Counted from the first letter of the stretch, positions 17,683-27,160 are shown. The stretch: 64,000 bases of DNA from Methylacidiphilales bacterium (GCA_026225555.1 JAMFSY010000151.1:62001-126000), one strand, 5' to 3'. Notes: generated from the sequence alone by a model not told the origin. Numbers and translations are program-made.

Positions 17683-19857
17683 TTAGTTCGCCGCCGAACT
17701 GGAGGAGGATGGGGAAAGAATCTGCTTGCTGATGCGATCGATGCCATCGTTGGCGATGGTGCTGGCCGGATAATCATTTTGCGCGGTGACGTACCAGGTC
17801 AGGCTGTAGCCCATTTCCTTTTTCGCCTCGGCGTCGCGGGCCTTGTTGATCGCGCTGACAAAATCGGCGCTGCGCCCGGAAAGATCGGCCAGCAACTTGT
17901 TCAGCTTCATGTCATCGGGCCAGTCCTTCGCCGCGAGCTCAATGGTCTCCCAGGCGCCATCGACGTCTCCGTTCATGACCAGCATGTTGGCCTTCTCGGA
18001 GGCCATCTCCGCCTTCTGCACTTTTTCCAACGCATCCTTGAGCTGCTGGACGCGGGCCGTATCGCCCTTCACCGCGGTGGCGAAGGCGAGCTGCTTGTCG
18101 AAAATGGCGCGGTAGTTCTGCTCCTGGATCAGGTGATCGAAATCGGCCGTCGATTGGTTTTGTACATCCTCCGTGTTGAAGAAGCCGCTGGCCGAAGTCT
18201 GGAGATCGGGATTGCCCGGCCATTCTTCCGCCGCCGTCTGGAATTCCTGCATGGCCTGGGTCAAGGCGCCGCCCTGCGCGAGCAGCTTGGCCTTGCCGAG
18301 ACGCAACCGGCTTTCCAGCTTGATGCCGTTGACCATAGCCATCGGCTTGGTGGAATCGAAATCAGAGGCGATCTTTTTGACGTCCGCGATCTGCGCCTCG
18401 ACCTGTTCGAAATCACGCGACTCCAGTTGGTTCTTCAACACGTCGAGCTTGGCCAGGAAATCGCCGACCTTTTCCTTGTCGTCCCGAGGCAGGCCCTGCA
18501 GCCCGGGATGAAATTCATTGCCCACGAAGGCCTGCTGCAGTTCCTCGGCGGCGGCGCTGATCTCGCCCCGGCCCGCCTTGTACTTGAAGACCTCGATGGA
18601 CTGGCTGACCCGATTGTTGGTTTCCAGCGCCGCGTTTACCTGGTCGGCCATGCTGGTCGGTTCGATCGTTTCCGGCTGACCGAAAGCGCCGCCAAAACCT
18701 GCGCCATTGGCCAGCTGGTTGGCGAAGCCGGAGGGGATCTGATTTTGGAAGGCCATCACATTGGAGTTTCGGCCATTGCCCCCGTGCCGGCCGTTGCCAT
18801 TGGATCCGTTGTTGTTCCCGCCGCCACCGTTCCCCTGGTTGCCGGCGTTGGGCGTCGCCCCCATCATGCCCGCCGGGTAATCGGCCTCGTTGAACAGCGC
18901 CCGGTAGAAATCGGCGGCGATGATCATATGATAGTAGCGGTGGGTTTTATAGAGCGTATTGACGTATTCGGCGAAGGCATCCTTGCCCTCGTCGCTCATC
19001 TTGTTCTCGCGCATCTCGTTGAGTTTGATCTTGGCGCGAGCCTCGAGCAGCTTGATGTACTCGGAGGTTAACTCCATCTTGCCCTGTAGGCCGCTGTTCA
19101 TCGTCGGCATCATGGCGGCCTCGGCCGCCGCCGGGTCTGCGGTCGGACTGTTAAGATCGGAATTGGTGGCGTTTGAATTGCTGCCGCTGTTGTTATTCCC
19201 GCCGCTATTCTTATTTTTTTCGCTCTCGTCCTGCTCGTGCAAATCTTGCGCGATCAAATCGGCATTGTGATCGTAGGTCTCGATATTATCCCGCAGCTTG
19301 TCGTTCGCCAGCTCCAGCCCGTTCTGGGCGCGGGTCGTGTTCCAGATCGCCTCGACGCGATTGGCCAGTTCGCGGCTGATCCCTGCGTCGAGATCCTTGT
19401 ACTCGCTCATGGCGTAGAGAATCTTCCAGGCGCCGAAGGTATCGCCGTTGCGCACGGTATCGGAGACCTCCGCCACTTTCTCGAAGTACTCCTTGATGCG
19501 TGCGTCCGGCACTTCCTTCAAACTGAGATAAGTCTGGAAGCGCGCGCGGGTCTGCGGATCGTCCAGTCCCGGTGTTTTCAGGACGTCGATGGCCTTGATC
19601 TTATCGGCCAGCGCGCTGGCCACATCGCCGCCCGCCTTGGCGGTCGTGCCCTCACCCGGCTTGTGGTTGAAGAGATAATCAAGCGTCGAAGCGGTGCTGC
19701 TGTCAATCTGGCCGCCCAGGTTCGCCGCTTCGGAAGTATTGACCGGAGATTGAGGTTGAGCCGGGGCGGGAGCTGGAGCGTCCTGGGCCCAACCGACGCG
19801 AATCGAGAGCAAAAGGGCGAGCGCGAGAAGACTATTCCTTTTCACATGAGTCCGCAT
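17683..19857 (-). CDS. Exported Asn/Gly-rich protein with TPR-like C-terminus
   Basis: The 724-residue protein starts with a signal peptide (MRTHVKRNSLLALALLLSIRVGWAQ, cleavage near AQ-DA). Two low-complexity stretches rich in Asn, Gly and Ser lie around residues 225-250 and 335-365. The C-terminal half is helical with TPR-like segments (ALTQAMQEFQTAAEEWPGNPDL; DVDGAWETIELAAKDWPDD). Function unknown; it is probably periplasmic or surface-exposed. The start at 19857 has an excellent Shine-Dalgarno site (GGAGGG, 7 nt upstream) and overlaps the preceding gene by 26 bp, so translation is coupled. The track start 19878 lies inside that ribosome binding site. Confidence 0.75.
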   Translation of the reverse strand: MRTHVKRNSLLALALLLSIRVGWAQDAPAPAPAQPQSPVNTSEAANLGGQIDSSTASTLDYLFNHKPGEGTTAKAGGDVASALADKIKAIDVLKTPGLDDPQTRARFQTYLSLKEVPDARIKEYFEKVAEVSDTVRNGDTFGAWKILYAMSEYKDLDAGISRELANRVEAIWNTTRAQNGLELANDKLRDNIETYDHNADLIAQDLHEQDESEKNKNSGGNNNSGSNSNATNSDLNSPTADPAAAEAAMMPTMNSGLQGKMELTSEYIKLLEARAKIKLNEMRENKMSDEGKDAFAEYVNTLYKTHRYYHMIIAADFYRALFNEADYPAGMMGATPNAGNQGNGGGGNNNGSNGNGRHGGNGRNSNVMAFQNQIPSGFANQLANGAGFGGAFGQPETIEPTSMADQVNAALETNNRVSQSIEVFKYKAGRGEISAAAEELQQAFVGNEFHPGLQGLPRDDKEKVGDFLAKLDVLKNQLESRDFEQVEAQIADVKKIASDFDSTKPMAMVNGIKLESRLRLGKAKLLAQGGALTQAMQEFQTAAEEWPGNPDLQTSASGFFNTEDVQNQSTADFDHLIQEQNYRAIFDKQLAFATAVKGDTARVQQLKDALEKVQKAEMASEKANMLVMNGDVDGAWETIELAAKDWPDDMKLNKLLADLSGRSADFVSAINKARDAEAKKEMGYSLTWYVTAQNDYPASTIANDGIDRISKQILSPSSSSSAAN

Positions 19858-20317
19858 AAATGAGCCCTCCTTCTCCAACCTCGAGCGAGGCCTGATAGTT
19901 TTGACCCTTGGTAAAAAAGATATTGCTCAGCTTCGGCGGAATGAGAACGACCACGGGATGGTTGTCGTTTTCTATCGTGAAGACCATCAATCGGCCCGTC
20001 TCGGCCTTCCAGCCCAGATCGGCCGACACCTTGAGATCCGCCTTGAACTTCGCTCCGGTGAGCGAGCGGTAATCGCTCATGTACTTATCGACCGGGAAGG
20101 ATTCGAGCGTCCGGTAAGGATCCTCGAGATATTTAAAGGTGAAGTAGCCGATGATTCCCAGGACCACCAAAACCAGCAGCGAGGAAACAATCCAGAGCGG
20201 CCAGGAAATCGAATGTCTGGTGCGGGCGGGATGCACCGTGGAGGTCGTCTGCGCAAAAGGGGAAATGATGCGCTGACCTTCGGTCTCGTCCGAAGCGTGG
20301 GGATTAAACGCAGGCAC
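19832..20317 (-). CDS. Single-pass membrane protein of unknown function
   Basis: The 161-residue protein has a cytoplasmic N-terminus of about 40 residues, one transmembrane helix (WPLWIVSSLLVLVVLGIIGYFTF) and an extracytoplasmic domain of about 100 residues (VDKYMSDYRSLTGAKFKADLKVSADLGWKAETGRLMVFTI..). The family was not recognised. The start is GTG, and a promoter ends only 9 nt before it, so the mRNA has almost no leader. The 3' end overlaps the start of the Asn-rich exported protein by 26 bp, pointing to a joint function. Confidence 0.7.
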   Translation of the reverse strand: MPAFNPHASDETEGQRIISPFAQTTSTVHPARTRHSISWPLWIVSSLLVLVVLGIIGYFTFKYLEDPYRTLESFPVDKYMSDYRSLTGAKFKADLKVSADLGWKAETGRLMVFTIENDNHPVVVLIPPKLSNIFFTKGQNYQASLEVGEGGLIYADSCEKE

Positions 20318-20326
20318 TAGATTTAG

Positions 20327-20355
20327 ATTGTAAGCGACAGAATGGGTAAACTCAA
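20327..20355 (-). promoter_or_regulatory. Promoter with near-leaderless start (gene at 20317)
   Basis: On the minus strand TTGAGT, a 17-bp spacer and TACAAT (5 of 6 matches to the -10 consensus) end 9 nt before the GTG at 20317. This is the best sigma-70-type promoter seen in the window. Confidence 0.6.
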
Positions 20356-20420
20356 GCGCAGTCGCGAGGCTGTGTCGTGACGACCCTACTCTATTATAGA
20401 CTCCGCAGGGCCCTCATCGG

Positions 20421-21752
20421 TTACGGCCCCATGAAACTTTTCCACAGATCCATCGCCTTTTGGGTGCCCTGATTGATCAAGGAACCGCCCGATTGAATGC
20501 CCGCCGCCAGGATGCGGCTGCTGAGATCCTCCTGCAAATGATCGGGCGTTCCGGTGAGATGGACATCCGCCCAGCTATAATCCTCCACCGCGTTAGGGAA
20601 AACGGCCGTCTGAAGCTGCGGCCACTTGGCCAGAATGGAGGCAGGGAGGCCCAGCTTGAGGTGGCCATCCACCTGGTTGCTCGCATCCACATCGACCTGC
20701 CCGGTAACTCGGAGCATGTCGTTTTTGCGCACGTCGATATTGGTGAGATGCATCGTCCCGTCTTTCCAGGCGAAATCGGACGTGGCCCGGTCGAGCTCGA
20801 CGCCCGTGAGGTCCGGCATTCCGAGAAAAAGAGTCATCTTGCCGAGGAACGGCAGGACGTTGAACTTACCGCCGGTCACCGCCAGTTGTCCGTGGGCATC
20901 CGAGGCCGTATCGTCGCCATGGTAAATCAAACTGCCCGTAGTCAGACCGGAAAGTTTCACCTGCCACGGAACGGAGACCAGCATGGTGATCGGCACATCG
21001 GCCGCCTTCAGTGCGAGATGCGTTTCATGCGCGCCACCGAGAGCCCGATCGCCATCGCCGGTGATCATGCCCTGAGTGCATTGCATGCGTAGATTCGAAC
21101 AAGTGATCTGCTCCGAGTCTGCGCGCAGGTCGACCGAACTCGCACCGAGCTCGAGGGAACCGGCGGTAATGGAGGTGGCCTGTAGGTGAGTCGTCCAGAC
21201 CTGCGCGCCATTGTCCGCCGAATCGAACGAGACACCGTGGATCAACACCTTCCGGTCTGCCGCGAGATCAACTTCCACCTCGCCCTCGACGGCCGAGAGT
21301 TGCGTGACCTGAAAGCGGCGTGTCGCGGGACTTTCCCCGGAAGTCGTATTCACTTCCGTCCCGGAGGAAGCGGTCCCCGTCGAACCGCCGCCCGCTGGAT
21401 TCGGACGCAATATGACATTCCACGAAGAGACCTCGACGCTAAGCGGCATGGTCTTCGCGAGCAAGTCGTGCAAATGAAAGTGGACTGTGGCCTGACTGAT
21501 ATCGCCGTGGTCCCAGGGCGCATCAGGCCGCTGGTTGGTCAGGGTGATTCCCGCCGCACGGATTTCTCCGTCCCATAGGTTCAGACCGAGCGACGCGACC
21601 TCCACCTTGGCGCCCAAGGCATCGCCGAGACCTTGCGCAAGCTGGCTCTTGAGTGCTGCAATCTTAAACCAGGCAACGCCCCCGGCAATGGCCACAACGA
21701 TGAGAATGACGACAAAAACTCCCGCCACGACGCGAATACCGGTGTGTTTCAT
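20421..21752 (-). CDS. AsmA-like inner-membrane protein
   Basis: The 443-residue protein has one N-terminal transmembrane helix (VVAGVFVVILIVVAIAGGVAWF). A large periplasmic domain follows that starts in the AsmA/TamB manner (QLAQGLGDALGAKVEVASLGLNLWDGEIRAAGITLTN) and is beta-rich, with repeated amphipathic strands. The C-terminal part (VTGQVDVDASNQVDGHLKLGLP) is also AsmA-like. AsmA-type proteins are linked to lipid transport between the membranes. It is first of four minus-strand envelope genes, separated from the next by 103 bp holding a separate promoter. Confidence 0.75.
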   Translation of the reverse strand: MKHTGIRVVAGVFVVILIVVAIAGGVAWFKIAALKSQLAQGLGDALGAKVEVASLGLNLWDGEIRAAGITLTNQRPDAPWDHGDISQATVHFHLHDLLAKTMPLSVEVSSWNVILRPNPAGGGSTGTASSGTEVNTTSGESPATRRFQVTQLSAVEGEVEVDLAADRKVLIHGVSFDSADNGAQVWTTHLQATSITAGSLELGASSVDLRADSEQITCSNLRMQCTQGMITGDGDRALGGAHETHLALKAADVPITMLVSVPWQVKLSGLTTGSLIYHGDDTASDAHGQLAVTGGKFNVLPFLGKMTLFLGMPDLTGVELDRATSDFAWKDGTMHLTNIDVRKNDMLRVTGQVDVDASNQVDGHLKLGLPASILAKWPQLQTAVFPNAVEDYSWADVHLTGTPDHLQEDLSSRILAAGIQSGGSLINQGTQKAMDLWKSFMGP

Positions 21753-21930
21753 GATAACGTCCGCAACCTATCGGAAAAGCCACGCGAGGTCGCGTCGAAA
21801 GATCGTTCGAGCCAGTCTCCTTGGGGATATTAGGGGTTGTTCATTAGCTCATGCTAAATAAAAAGAGACTTTACGAGGTGTCGTTCTCGACTTATCGCTA
21901 ACAGGCTGCCATACTTGCGACTGATGTTAC

Positions 21931-21959
21931 TTGGTTAACTGTCCCACTTTGTTTATCGT
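21931..21959 (+). promoter_or_regulatory. Promoter with short leader (gene at 21972)
   Basis: TTGGTT, a 17-bp spacer and TATCGT end 12 nt before the ATG at 21972, giving a leader of about 5 nt. No Shine-Dalgarno site would fit on such a transcript. Confidence 0.45.
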
Positions 21960-21971
21960 TCCGTAGAGAAA

Positions 21972-24900
21972 ATGAGTTCTACTAACACCTTCGACGAAAA
22001 AGCCACCTCATTTTCGTCCGAAACGAAAGGGGCGGAAATTCAGGTCTTCGTGGCTGGCGTGATCTTTGGCCCCTACACGGAACAGAAGATTCGCCACCGT
22101 ATTGCCGACGGACTTCTTATCCTGACCGATGAAGCGCGGCTGGTGGATACCGAAAAGTGGCTTCCTCTCAGTGAGGTACTGGAACAGATTCCCAACCTTC
22201 CTCCGCCCCCGCCCAAACCGGCACCCACCGCGACTGTATCGGTGCCAATGTCCAGGTTTACCGCGGCGTCTCCCGCGTCGATCCCCGCTTCGCCGCTCAA
22301 AAAATCGGCGTCCATCGCCGCCCCGCAAGTGCCCTTGAATGCACCCGCCACACCGGTGCCAATTCTCGATCCCCTGCCCGTCGTGGTCACGCGACCCAAG
22401 ACGGCACCGCTTGCGGTGCGGAGACCCGTTGGGCCGAAGCCTTCCACCGGGCCGCTCCCCCCCACGCCGCCACCGGCGGCCCCCGACATCGACCCGCGAA
22501 CTTCCATCAGCACTCGCCCGGCAACAACCCCGCTACCGCCACCGCCCCGGCGAACGACCACGAACCTGCCCAAATCGATGGGCATCACGCGAGCCCTGCC
22601 CGTTATCCCGCCTCTTCCTCCTTCGACGCGGACGTCGCCACTGGGCGGGATTCGTTCCAAGATCATTGCGCGGACGAGCCAGGTGGCGCTGCCTGAGTCG
22701 ATCAAGCCAAGTGCGCTGCCATTGATGGGCCGGGCCAGACCCACTCCTGTCGCCAATCCGCCAAGTGCGCCTGTCAATCTTTCCGCCCCAATACCTTTAA
22801 TGGGGCCCACGGCACCGGGTGCAATTGCGCCGAGGCTGCCCGCAACTGCTCCTTCTCTCCACGAGGAAATCCCGACGCCGGAGCCCGTCCCCAAGCTGGA
22901 GGCACTTCCGCCCGCGGCACCGCCGGAAAACGAATTTTTGCCTCCTCCGGTCGCACCGCCGCTCATTTCGCCGGAACCGGCGACTCCCCCAACCGAAGAG
23001 GAACCCGCAGCCAAGCCTCGGGACACGGACAAGGAAATCTCCTTTGCTTCGCCCATTATGTCGGACACGGCTCGGACGACGAGGCCGATTGGCCCATCCG
23101 CGCCGCGTGCGCCTTCTGCTCCGGCCGGAAGTTTTCCGATGTCCTCTTCGGGAGGAATACGCGGAGGCGACACCGTCCCGCTTCCTGCCGTCGCTCGCGC
23201 CGAGGAGTCATCCACGCCCATTCGGGCCGAAAACATCACCTCTTCCGCACCGCCGCCCGTCAAGGCCGTTTCGCGATCGACCCGCCTGATTCCGGTCTCG
23301 TCGATTGCCACCAACGTTCCGACGGATACTCCGGCCAAACCTGCCGCCAAACGCCCACAGACGACCGGGCTCGCGGTCATTCTGCCTCCCCGGAAATCGC
23401 AGGCCTTGCAGGTGCCGCCCCCGATCAAGGGCCGCGACGACAAGACAGCTCCCTCCCCGAAAACCGCTTCCGCTCCGTTGCCGGGACCGAAGGCCTCTCA
23501 GCCCACGCCCGAGCCGGAGCCGGAGATAGCGGAGCCGACGCCCTCCGCTGCTCCGGCGACCGTGCCGCCGCTGGTGGAAGCCAAGGCCCCTACTTTCGCT
23601 CCTTCCTCGACCGTCGCGAACACGGGGAGCCCGAGGCTCATCCGGCAGACCCTGGCGGGAGTGAGAACCAGCGGCTCGCTTTCCTCGGGCACTGTCCCGA
23701 CCACCAAACTGATCCGGCCCAGCCAGGACGAAACACCTGTCGCGCCCGAAGCGAAAAAGTCGGGTCCGCTTCAGTTCCATACCCTTCCCCCCGTAAAAAA
23801 AGAAACCGAGGCTTCGGCCACGCCGGCTGAAGAGCCCCCACCTGTCGCTTCAAAGCGCATCTCGGCCAAGAGAATTCGGGCGCGCCAGCGGCGGCTCATC
23901 TTTCTTTACGTCGGCCTGGGGCTTCTTTTCCTGATCCTTTTCGGAGGTGGAATTTACTATTACCTCTCGATTGGCCCGCAGGAAGAGAAACCGCAGAGTG
24001 AGACTCAGACTCCCAGTCCCGCTCCGGAAAAATCGGAACCGACGCCGCAGGCCAATCCTCCCGCCCCTACTCCCATGACGCCCGCCCCAACGGCGCAGAC
24101 ACCGGCTCCTGCTCCGACGCCCGCACCTTCGACCACGCCTCCGGCGCCCTCCGTGTCCACACCGACACCCGCGCCAGCGCCCGCACCCGCCGCAACCACT
24201 CCGGGATCCGATCCAAAGATCGCCGCCCTCGTCGCCTCCGGTCAGGCCAAGCAAAGCCACGGCGATTTCGACGGCGCGATTGCCGACTTCAGCCAAATCA
24301 TCACCCAGGCCCCGACTTACGCTCAAGGCTTCAGCTACCGCGCGGCCGCCAAGCAGGCCAAGGGCGACCTCGACGGCGCCATCGCCGATGACAACCAGGT
24401 GCTGGCCCTGGAACCGCACAACGCCAGTGCCTTTTCCCAGCGCGGCTTCATCAAGCAAACCAAGAACGATCCCGACGGCGCGATTGCCGATTATACCCAG
24501 GCCCTTTCCTTCGATCCGAAGTCCTATATCGCCTTCTATAATCGCGGCCTGATCAAGGAACAAAAGGGAGATATCGACGGCGCTATTTCCGATTACAACC
24601 AGGCGCTCGATCTTAACCCACGGCTGGCCGGGGCCTTCTACAACCGGGGCAACGCCAAGAGCGACAAGGCCGATCTGGACGGCGCCATCGCCGATTACAC
24701 GCGCGCGCTGGAGATCAATCCGAAGATCGCCATGGCCTATTGCAACCGCGGACTGGCGGAACAGAACACGAGCAATCTCGACGCCGCCTTTCTCGACTAC
24801 AACCAGGCCATCGCGCTCGATCCGAAAATCTCCGTCGCCTTTTACAATCGCGGCTTGATCAAGGAACAGCGGGGCGATCTCGACGGTTCCATCGCCGACA

Positions 24901-25415
24901 GTTCGAAGGCACTCGAACTCGATTCGAAGAACGCACAGGCCTATTACAATCGCGGCGTCGCGCAGCAGGCCAAGGGCAATCTTGATGCCGCCGCGGACGA
25001 TCTCCAAAAATTCGCATCGTTGGCCCCGAAGAACCTATATGCCGACTACGCCCATCTTTACCTGTGGGTGATCCAGACGCAGCAGGGCCACAAGGCCGAT
25101 GCCGACAAGGCGCTCTCCGACGCGCTGGAGGGCAACTGGAACGCGGAACCGGCGGAACTGCCTTCGAAGATCGCCAACTTCCTGCTCGATCACCTGAGCG
25201 AAAGCGATCTCATGGCCGTGGCCGCCTCCTCGGACGCGAAGAAGGACCAGGGCCAGCACTGTGAAGTCTGGTATTTTAGCGGCATGAAAAAATTGCTCTC
25301 GGGCGATAAGGCCGGCGCGGTCGATTCCTTTCATCGCTGCCTGAACACCGGCCAGAAAGATTTCTGCGAGTACATCCTGGCTCAAGCCCAGCTTCAGGCG
25401 CTCGGCCAGGATTAA
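21972..25415 (+). CDS. Large GYF-like/Pro-rich/transmembrane/TPR protein
   Basis: The 1147-residue protein has four parts. Residues about 17-75 resemble the GYF_2/DUF4339 domain (VFVAGVIFGPYTEQKIRHRI..DTEKWLPLSEVLEQI). Residues about 76-635 are a disordered Pro/Ala/Thr/Ser-rich region. One transmembrane helix follows (LIFLYVGLGLLFLILFGGGIYYYL). After a second Pro-rich linker comes an array of about eight TPR units with the motif DGAIADYNQALxLDPK..AFYNRGxxK. The topology would put the GYF-like domain in the cytoplasm and the TPR array outside it. GYF-like domains often bind proline-rich peptides, so the protein could self-associate (inference). No enzymatic motif is seen. Confidence 0.8.
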   Translation: MSSTNTFDEKATSFSSETKGAEIQVFVAGVIFGPYTEQKIRHRIADGLLILTDEARLVDTEKWLPLSEVLEQIPNLPPPPPKPAPTATVSVPMSRFTAASPASIPASPLKKSASIAAPQVPLNAPATPVPILDPLPVVVTRPKTAPLAVRRPVGPKPSTGPLPPTPPPAAPDIDPRTSISTRPATTPLPPPPRRTTTNLPKSMGITRALPVIPPLPPSTRTSPLGGIRSKIIARTSQVALPESIKPSALPLMGRARPTPVANPPSAPVNLSAPIPLMGPTAPGAIAPRLPATAPSLHEEIPTPEPVPKLEALPPAAPPENEFLPPPVAPPLISPEPATPPTEEEPAAKPRDTDKEISFASPIMSDTARTTRPIGPSAPRAPSAPAGSFPMSSSGGIRGGDTVPLPAVARAEESSTPIRAENITSSAPPPVKAVSRSTRLIPVSSIATNVPTDTPAKPAAKRPQTTGLAVILPPRKSQALQVPPPIKGRDDKTAPSPKTASAPLPGPKASQPTPEPEPEIAEPTPSAAPATVPPLVEAKAPTFAPSSTVANTGSPRLIRQTLAGVRTSGSLSSGTVPTTKLIRPSQDETPVAPEAKKSGPLQFHTLPPVKKETEASATPAEEPPPVASKRISAKRIRARQRRLIFLYVGLGLLFLILFGGGIYYYLSIGPQEEKPQSETQTPSPAPEKSEPTPQANPPAPTPMTPAPTAQTPAPAPTPAPSTTPPAPSVSTPTPAPAPAPAATTPGSDPKIAALVASGQAKQSHGDFDGAIADFSQIITQAPTYAQGFSYRAAAKQAKGDLDGAIADDNQVLALEPHNASAFSQRGFIKQTKNDPDGAIADYTQALSFDPKSYIAFYNRGLIKEQKGDIDGAISDYNQALDLNPRLAGAFYNRGNAKSDKADLDGAIADYTRALEINPKIAMAYCNRGLAEQNTSNLDAAFLDYNQAIALDPKISVAFYNRGLIKEQRGDLDGSIADSSKALELDSKNAQAYYNRGVAQQAKGNLDAAADDLQKFASLAPKNLYADYAHLYLWVIQTQQGHKADADKALSDALEGNWNAEPAELPSKIANFLLDHLSESDLMAVAASSDAKKDQGQHCEVWYFSGMKKLLSGDKAGAVDSFHRCLNTGQKDFCEYILAQAQLQALGQD

Positions 25416-25430
25416 AAGCCCGGATCGGGC

Positions 25431-26687
25431 CTAGGCGCGTTGAGACAGGAATTTCTTTTCGTAGACCTTCACTTCGCCGATCCAGTCCTTCGAACTGGGA
25501 ACATTTTGACGCCGCAGGTGCTCCTCCCAGACCGCGCCAAACGGCAACGCCTTACTTTCTTCCAGCAACGCAAGCCGTGAGGTCGCGTCGCCCGCGTTTT
25601 CCAATTCACGCAGTTGCGCAGTCGGTTCGAGGAAGGCGAGAAGCAACGCTTTCAGCGCGCTGCGTGAACCGATGACCCAGGCCGCCACGCGATTGATGCT
25701 GGCATCGAAATAATCGAGGCCCAGGTGAGTCCGCGACAGGAAATCGCCTCGCACGAGCTCTTCCATGATCGCCTTTGTCGGATCATCCAGCAACACGACG
25801 TGATCGCTGTCCCAGCGAACTCCCCGGCTAACATGCAGCAGGATTTCCGGAACGAATTGCAGCACCGAGGAAATCTTGTCGGCGAGGCTTTCCGTCGGAT
25901 GAAAGTGACCGGCATCGAGGCAATAGAGCTTCTGCTCTCTCGTGGCATAACCGAGATAAAACTCGTGCGAGCCGACGACATAGGATTCCGAGCCGATGCC
26001 AAAAAGCTTCGATTCCACCGCATCGAGATGCAGACCGGCATCGAGCTTCTCCTGAAACAAGGCATCCAGCGAAGCCTCGAGGCGTTCGCGCGGCCCTTTG
26101 CGATCCACCGGCGTGTCCTTGGAACCATCGGGAATCCAGACGTTGGTTACGGTCGGAGTGCCAAACTGCCTTCCGATTTCCGCGCCGATTTTTCGGCAGG
26201 CAATTCCGTGCTCAATCCAAAAACCGCGCACGCCCGCGTCCGTGTGGGAAAGCGTCCAGCCGTCATTGGCCAGCGGATGGGAGAAAAAGGTCGGGTTAAA
26301 ATCGATTCCCCGGACCTGACTTTTACCCCAATCGATCCAGCTTTGGAAATGTGCGGGCTCCAGGGCGTTCCGCTCCACTTTTTTCCCGGAGAAATCCGCG
26401 TAGCAGGCGTGAAGGTTGAGGCGATGTTTGCCGGGAATCAGGGAGTAGGCCTTCGCCAAGTCCTGCCGCAATTCCTCCAGCGTGCGCGCCTTGCCCGGAT
26501 AATTCCCCGTGGCCTGGATGCCGCCGCCGGTCAATCCGGCCTCGGGGTTCTCAAACCCGCCGACGTCGTCTCCTTGCCAGCAGTGGAGCGAAAGAGGAAC
26601 CTCTGCCAACTTCTGCAAGGCGGCTTCGGTTTCCACCCCGTAAGCGGCGTAGGTTTCCTGCGCGAGTGAGTAGGACGATGCGTTCAT
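25431..26687 (-). CDS. rhaA: L-rhamnose isomerase
   Basis: RhaA converts L-rhamnose to L-rhamnulose. The 418-residue length equals that of E. coli RhaA. The sequence carries family segments [29 protein letters not shown] and LNLHACYAD. It also has the metal-site region [20 protein letters not shown] and [12 protein letters not shown]. No rhaB, rhaD or regulator is adjacent, so rhamnose catabolism genes are dispersed or the enzyme serves another aldose. The gene begins after an unusual leader with a strong Shine-Dalgarno sequence and a three-codon upstream ORF. Confidence 0.97.
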   Translation of the reverse strand: MNASSYSLAQETYAAYGVETEAALQKLAEVPLSLHCWQGDDVGGFENPEAGLTGGGIQATGNYPGKARTLEELRQDLAKAYSLIPGKHRLNLHACYADFSGKKVERNALEPAHFQSWIDWGKSQVRGIDFNPTFFSHPLANDGWTLSHTDAGVRGFWIEHGIACRKIGAEIGRQFGTPTVTNVWIPDGSKDTPVDRKGPRERLEASLDALFQEKLDAGLHLDAVESKLFGIGSESYVVGSHEFYLGYATREQKLYCLDAGHFHPTESLADKISSVLQFVPEILLHVSRGVRWDSDHVVLLDDPTKAIMEELVRGDFLSRTHLGLDYFDASINRVAAWVIGSRSALKALLLAFLEPTAQLRELENAGDATSRLALLEESKALPFGAVWEEHLRRQNVPSSKDWIGEVKVYEKKFLSQRA

Positions 26688-26714
26688 GACCGCATCGTAG
26701 CCAGACCTCCTTTT
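26684..26714 (-). promoter_or_regulatory. Strong RBS with three-codon upstream ORF overlapping rhaA start
   Basis: On the minus strand AAAAGGAGGT (26705-26714) is placed 9 nt before an ATG at 26695 that reads ATG CGG TCA TGA. The TGA overlaps the rhaA ATG (ATGA). The Shine-Dalgarno site is at ideal distance for the mini-ORF but 17 nt from rhaA. rhaA may therefore be translated by reinitiation. Confidence 0.5.
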
Positions 26715-27160
26715 ATCTTAAAGACGACAAACTGACCTTTTACATATGAAAAGTGATCCTTAATGATGATTCGCCCATCTGATCTCAACAAGGTTGGAGA
26801 AAAGATTCGAGCCTTCTTTCATATAAGAAATGCCTTCTACTTTTCTCCACCTCATTCTCTCTTAAGAGCAACCCCTCAAAAGGAAAATCACCAGTAGAAT
26901 CGGAACGGGAACTCCGATCAGCCACAGCAGCAACAGAGACACTCGTCCCCGCAGAGAAGAACGCGAATTGGTTTCGAGATGTTGAAGTGGAGAACGTGTT
27001 TTCATGCCCCTCTATTTGCAGAGAGCATGCCAGCAAGTGACCATCCACGTCTGTCCCTGAAAATCAAATACTTACGAAACTCACGACCTAAAAACTTTAT
27101 CACCCAAACCGTTAATTGCGGGCGCGGAAGCCCGCGAAATGCAGAATGCCCGAGACTGGG
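26688..27160. other. AT-richer intergenic region with one small ORF
   Basis: This 473-bp stretch is AT-richer than the flanking genes. It contains the rhaA leader and the 47-codon ORF at 26862-27005; nothing else is recognisable. The 87-residue track ORF (26785-27048) overlaps the small ORF in another frame and shows no protein-like features. Confidence 0.5.
26862..27005 (-). CDS. Small membrane protein, 47 residues (below ORF-track cutoff)
   Basis: The minus strand encodes MKTRSPLQHLETNSRSSLRG followed by a hydrophobic helix (RVSLLLLWLIGVPVPILLVI) and the end FLLRGCS. The basic N-terminus would stay in the cytoplasm; the single helix contains a GVPVP kink. The pattern, with a helix interrupted by GxPxP and a C-terminal RGC, looks like a real short membrane protein rather than chance. 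A purine-rich AGAGGGG lies just before the ATG, closer than usual for a Shine-Dalgarno site. Function unknown; it lies between rhaA and the pilT genes on the same strand. Confidence 0.6.
   Translation of the reverse strand: MKTRSPLQHLETNSRSSLRGRVSLLLLWLIGVPVPILLVIFLLRGCS

Noticed and set aside
16996-19071. 691-residue plus-strand ORF
   Set aside because: It is antisense to the ABC transporter and the exported protein, both with clear motifs, and runs across their gene boundary.
26785-27048. 87-residue minus-strand ORF in the rhaA-pilT spacer
   Set aside because: Composition is not protein-like, and it overlaps the more convincing 47-residue membrane ORF in another frame.
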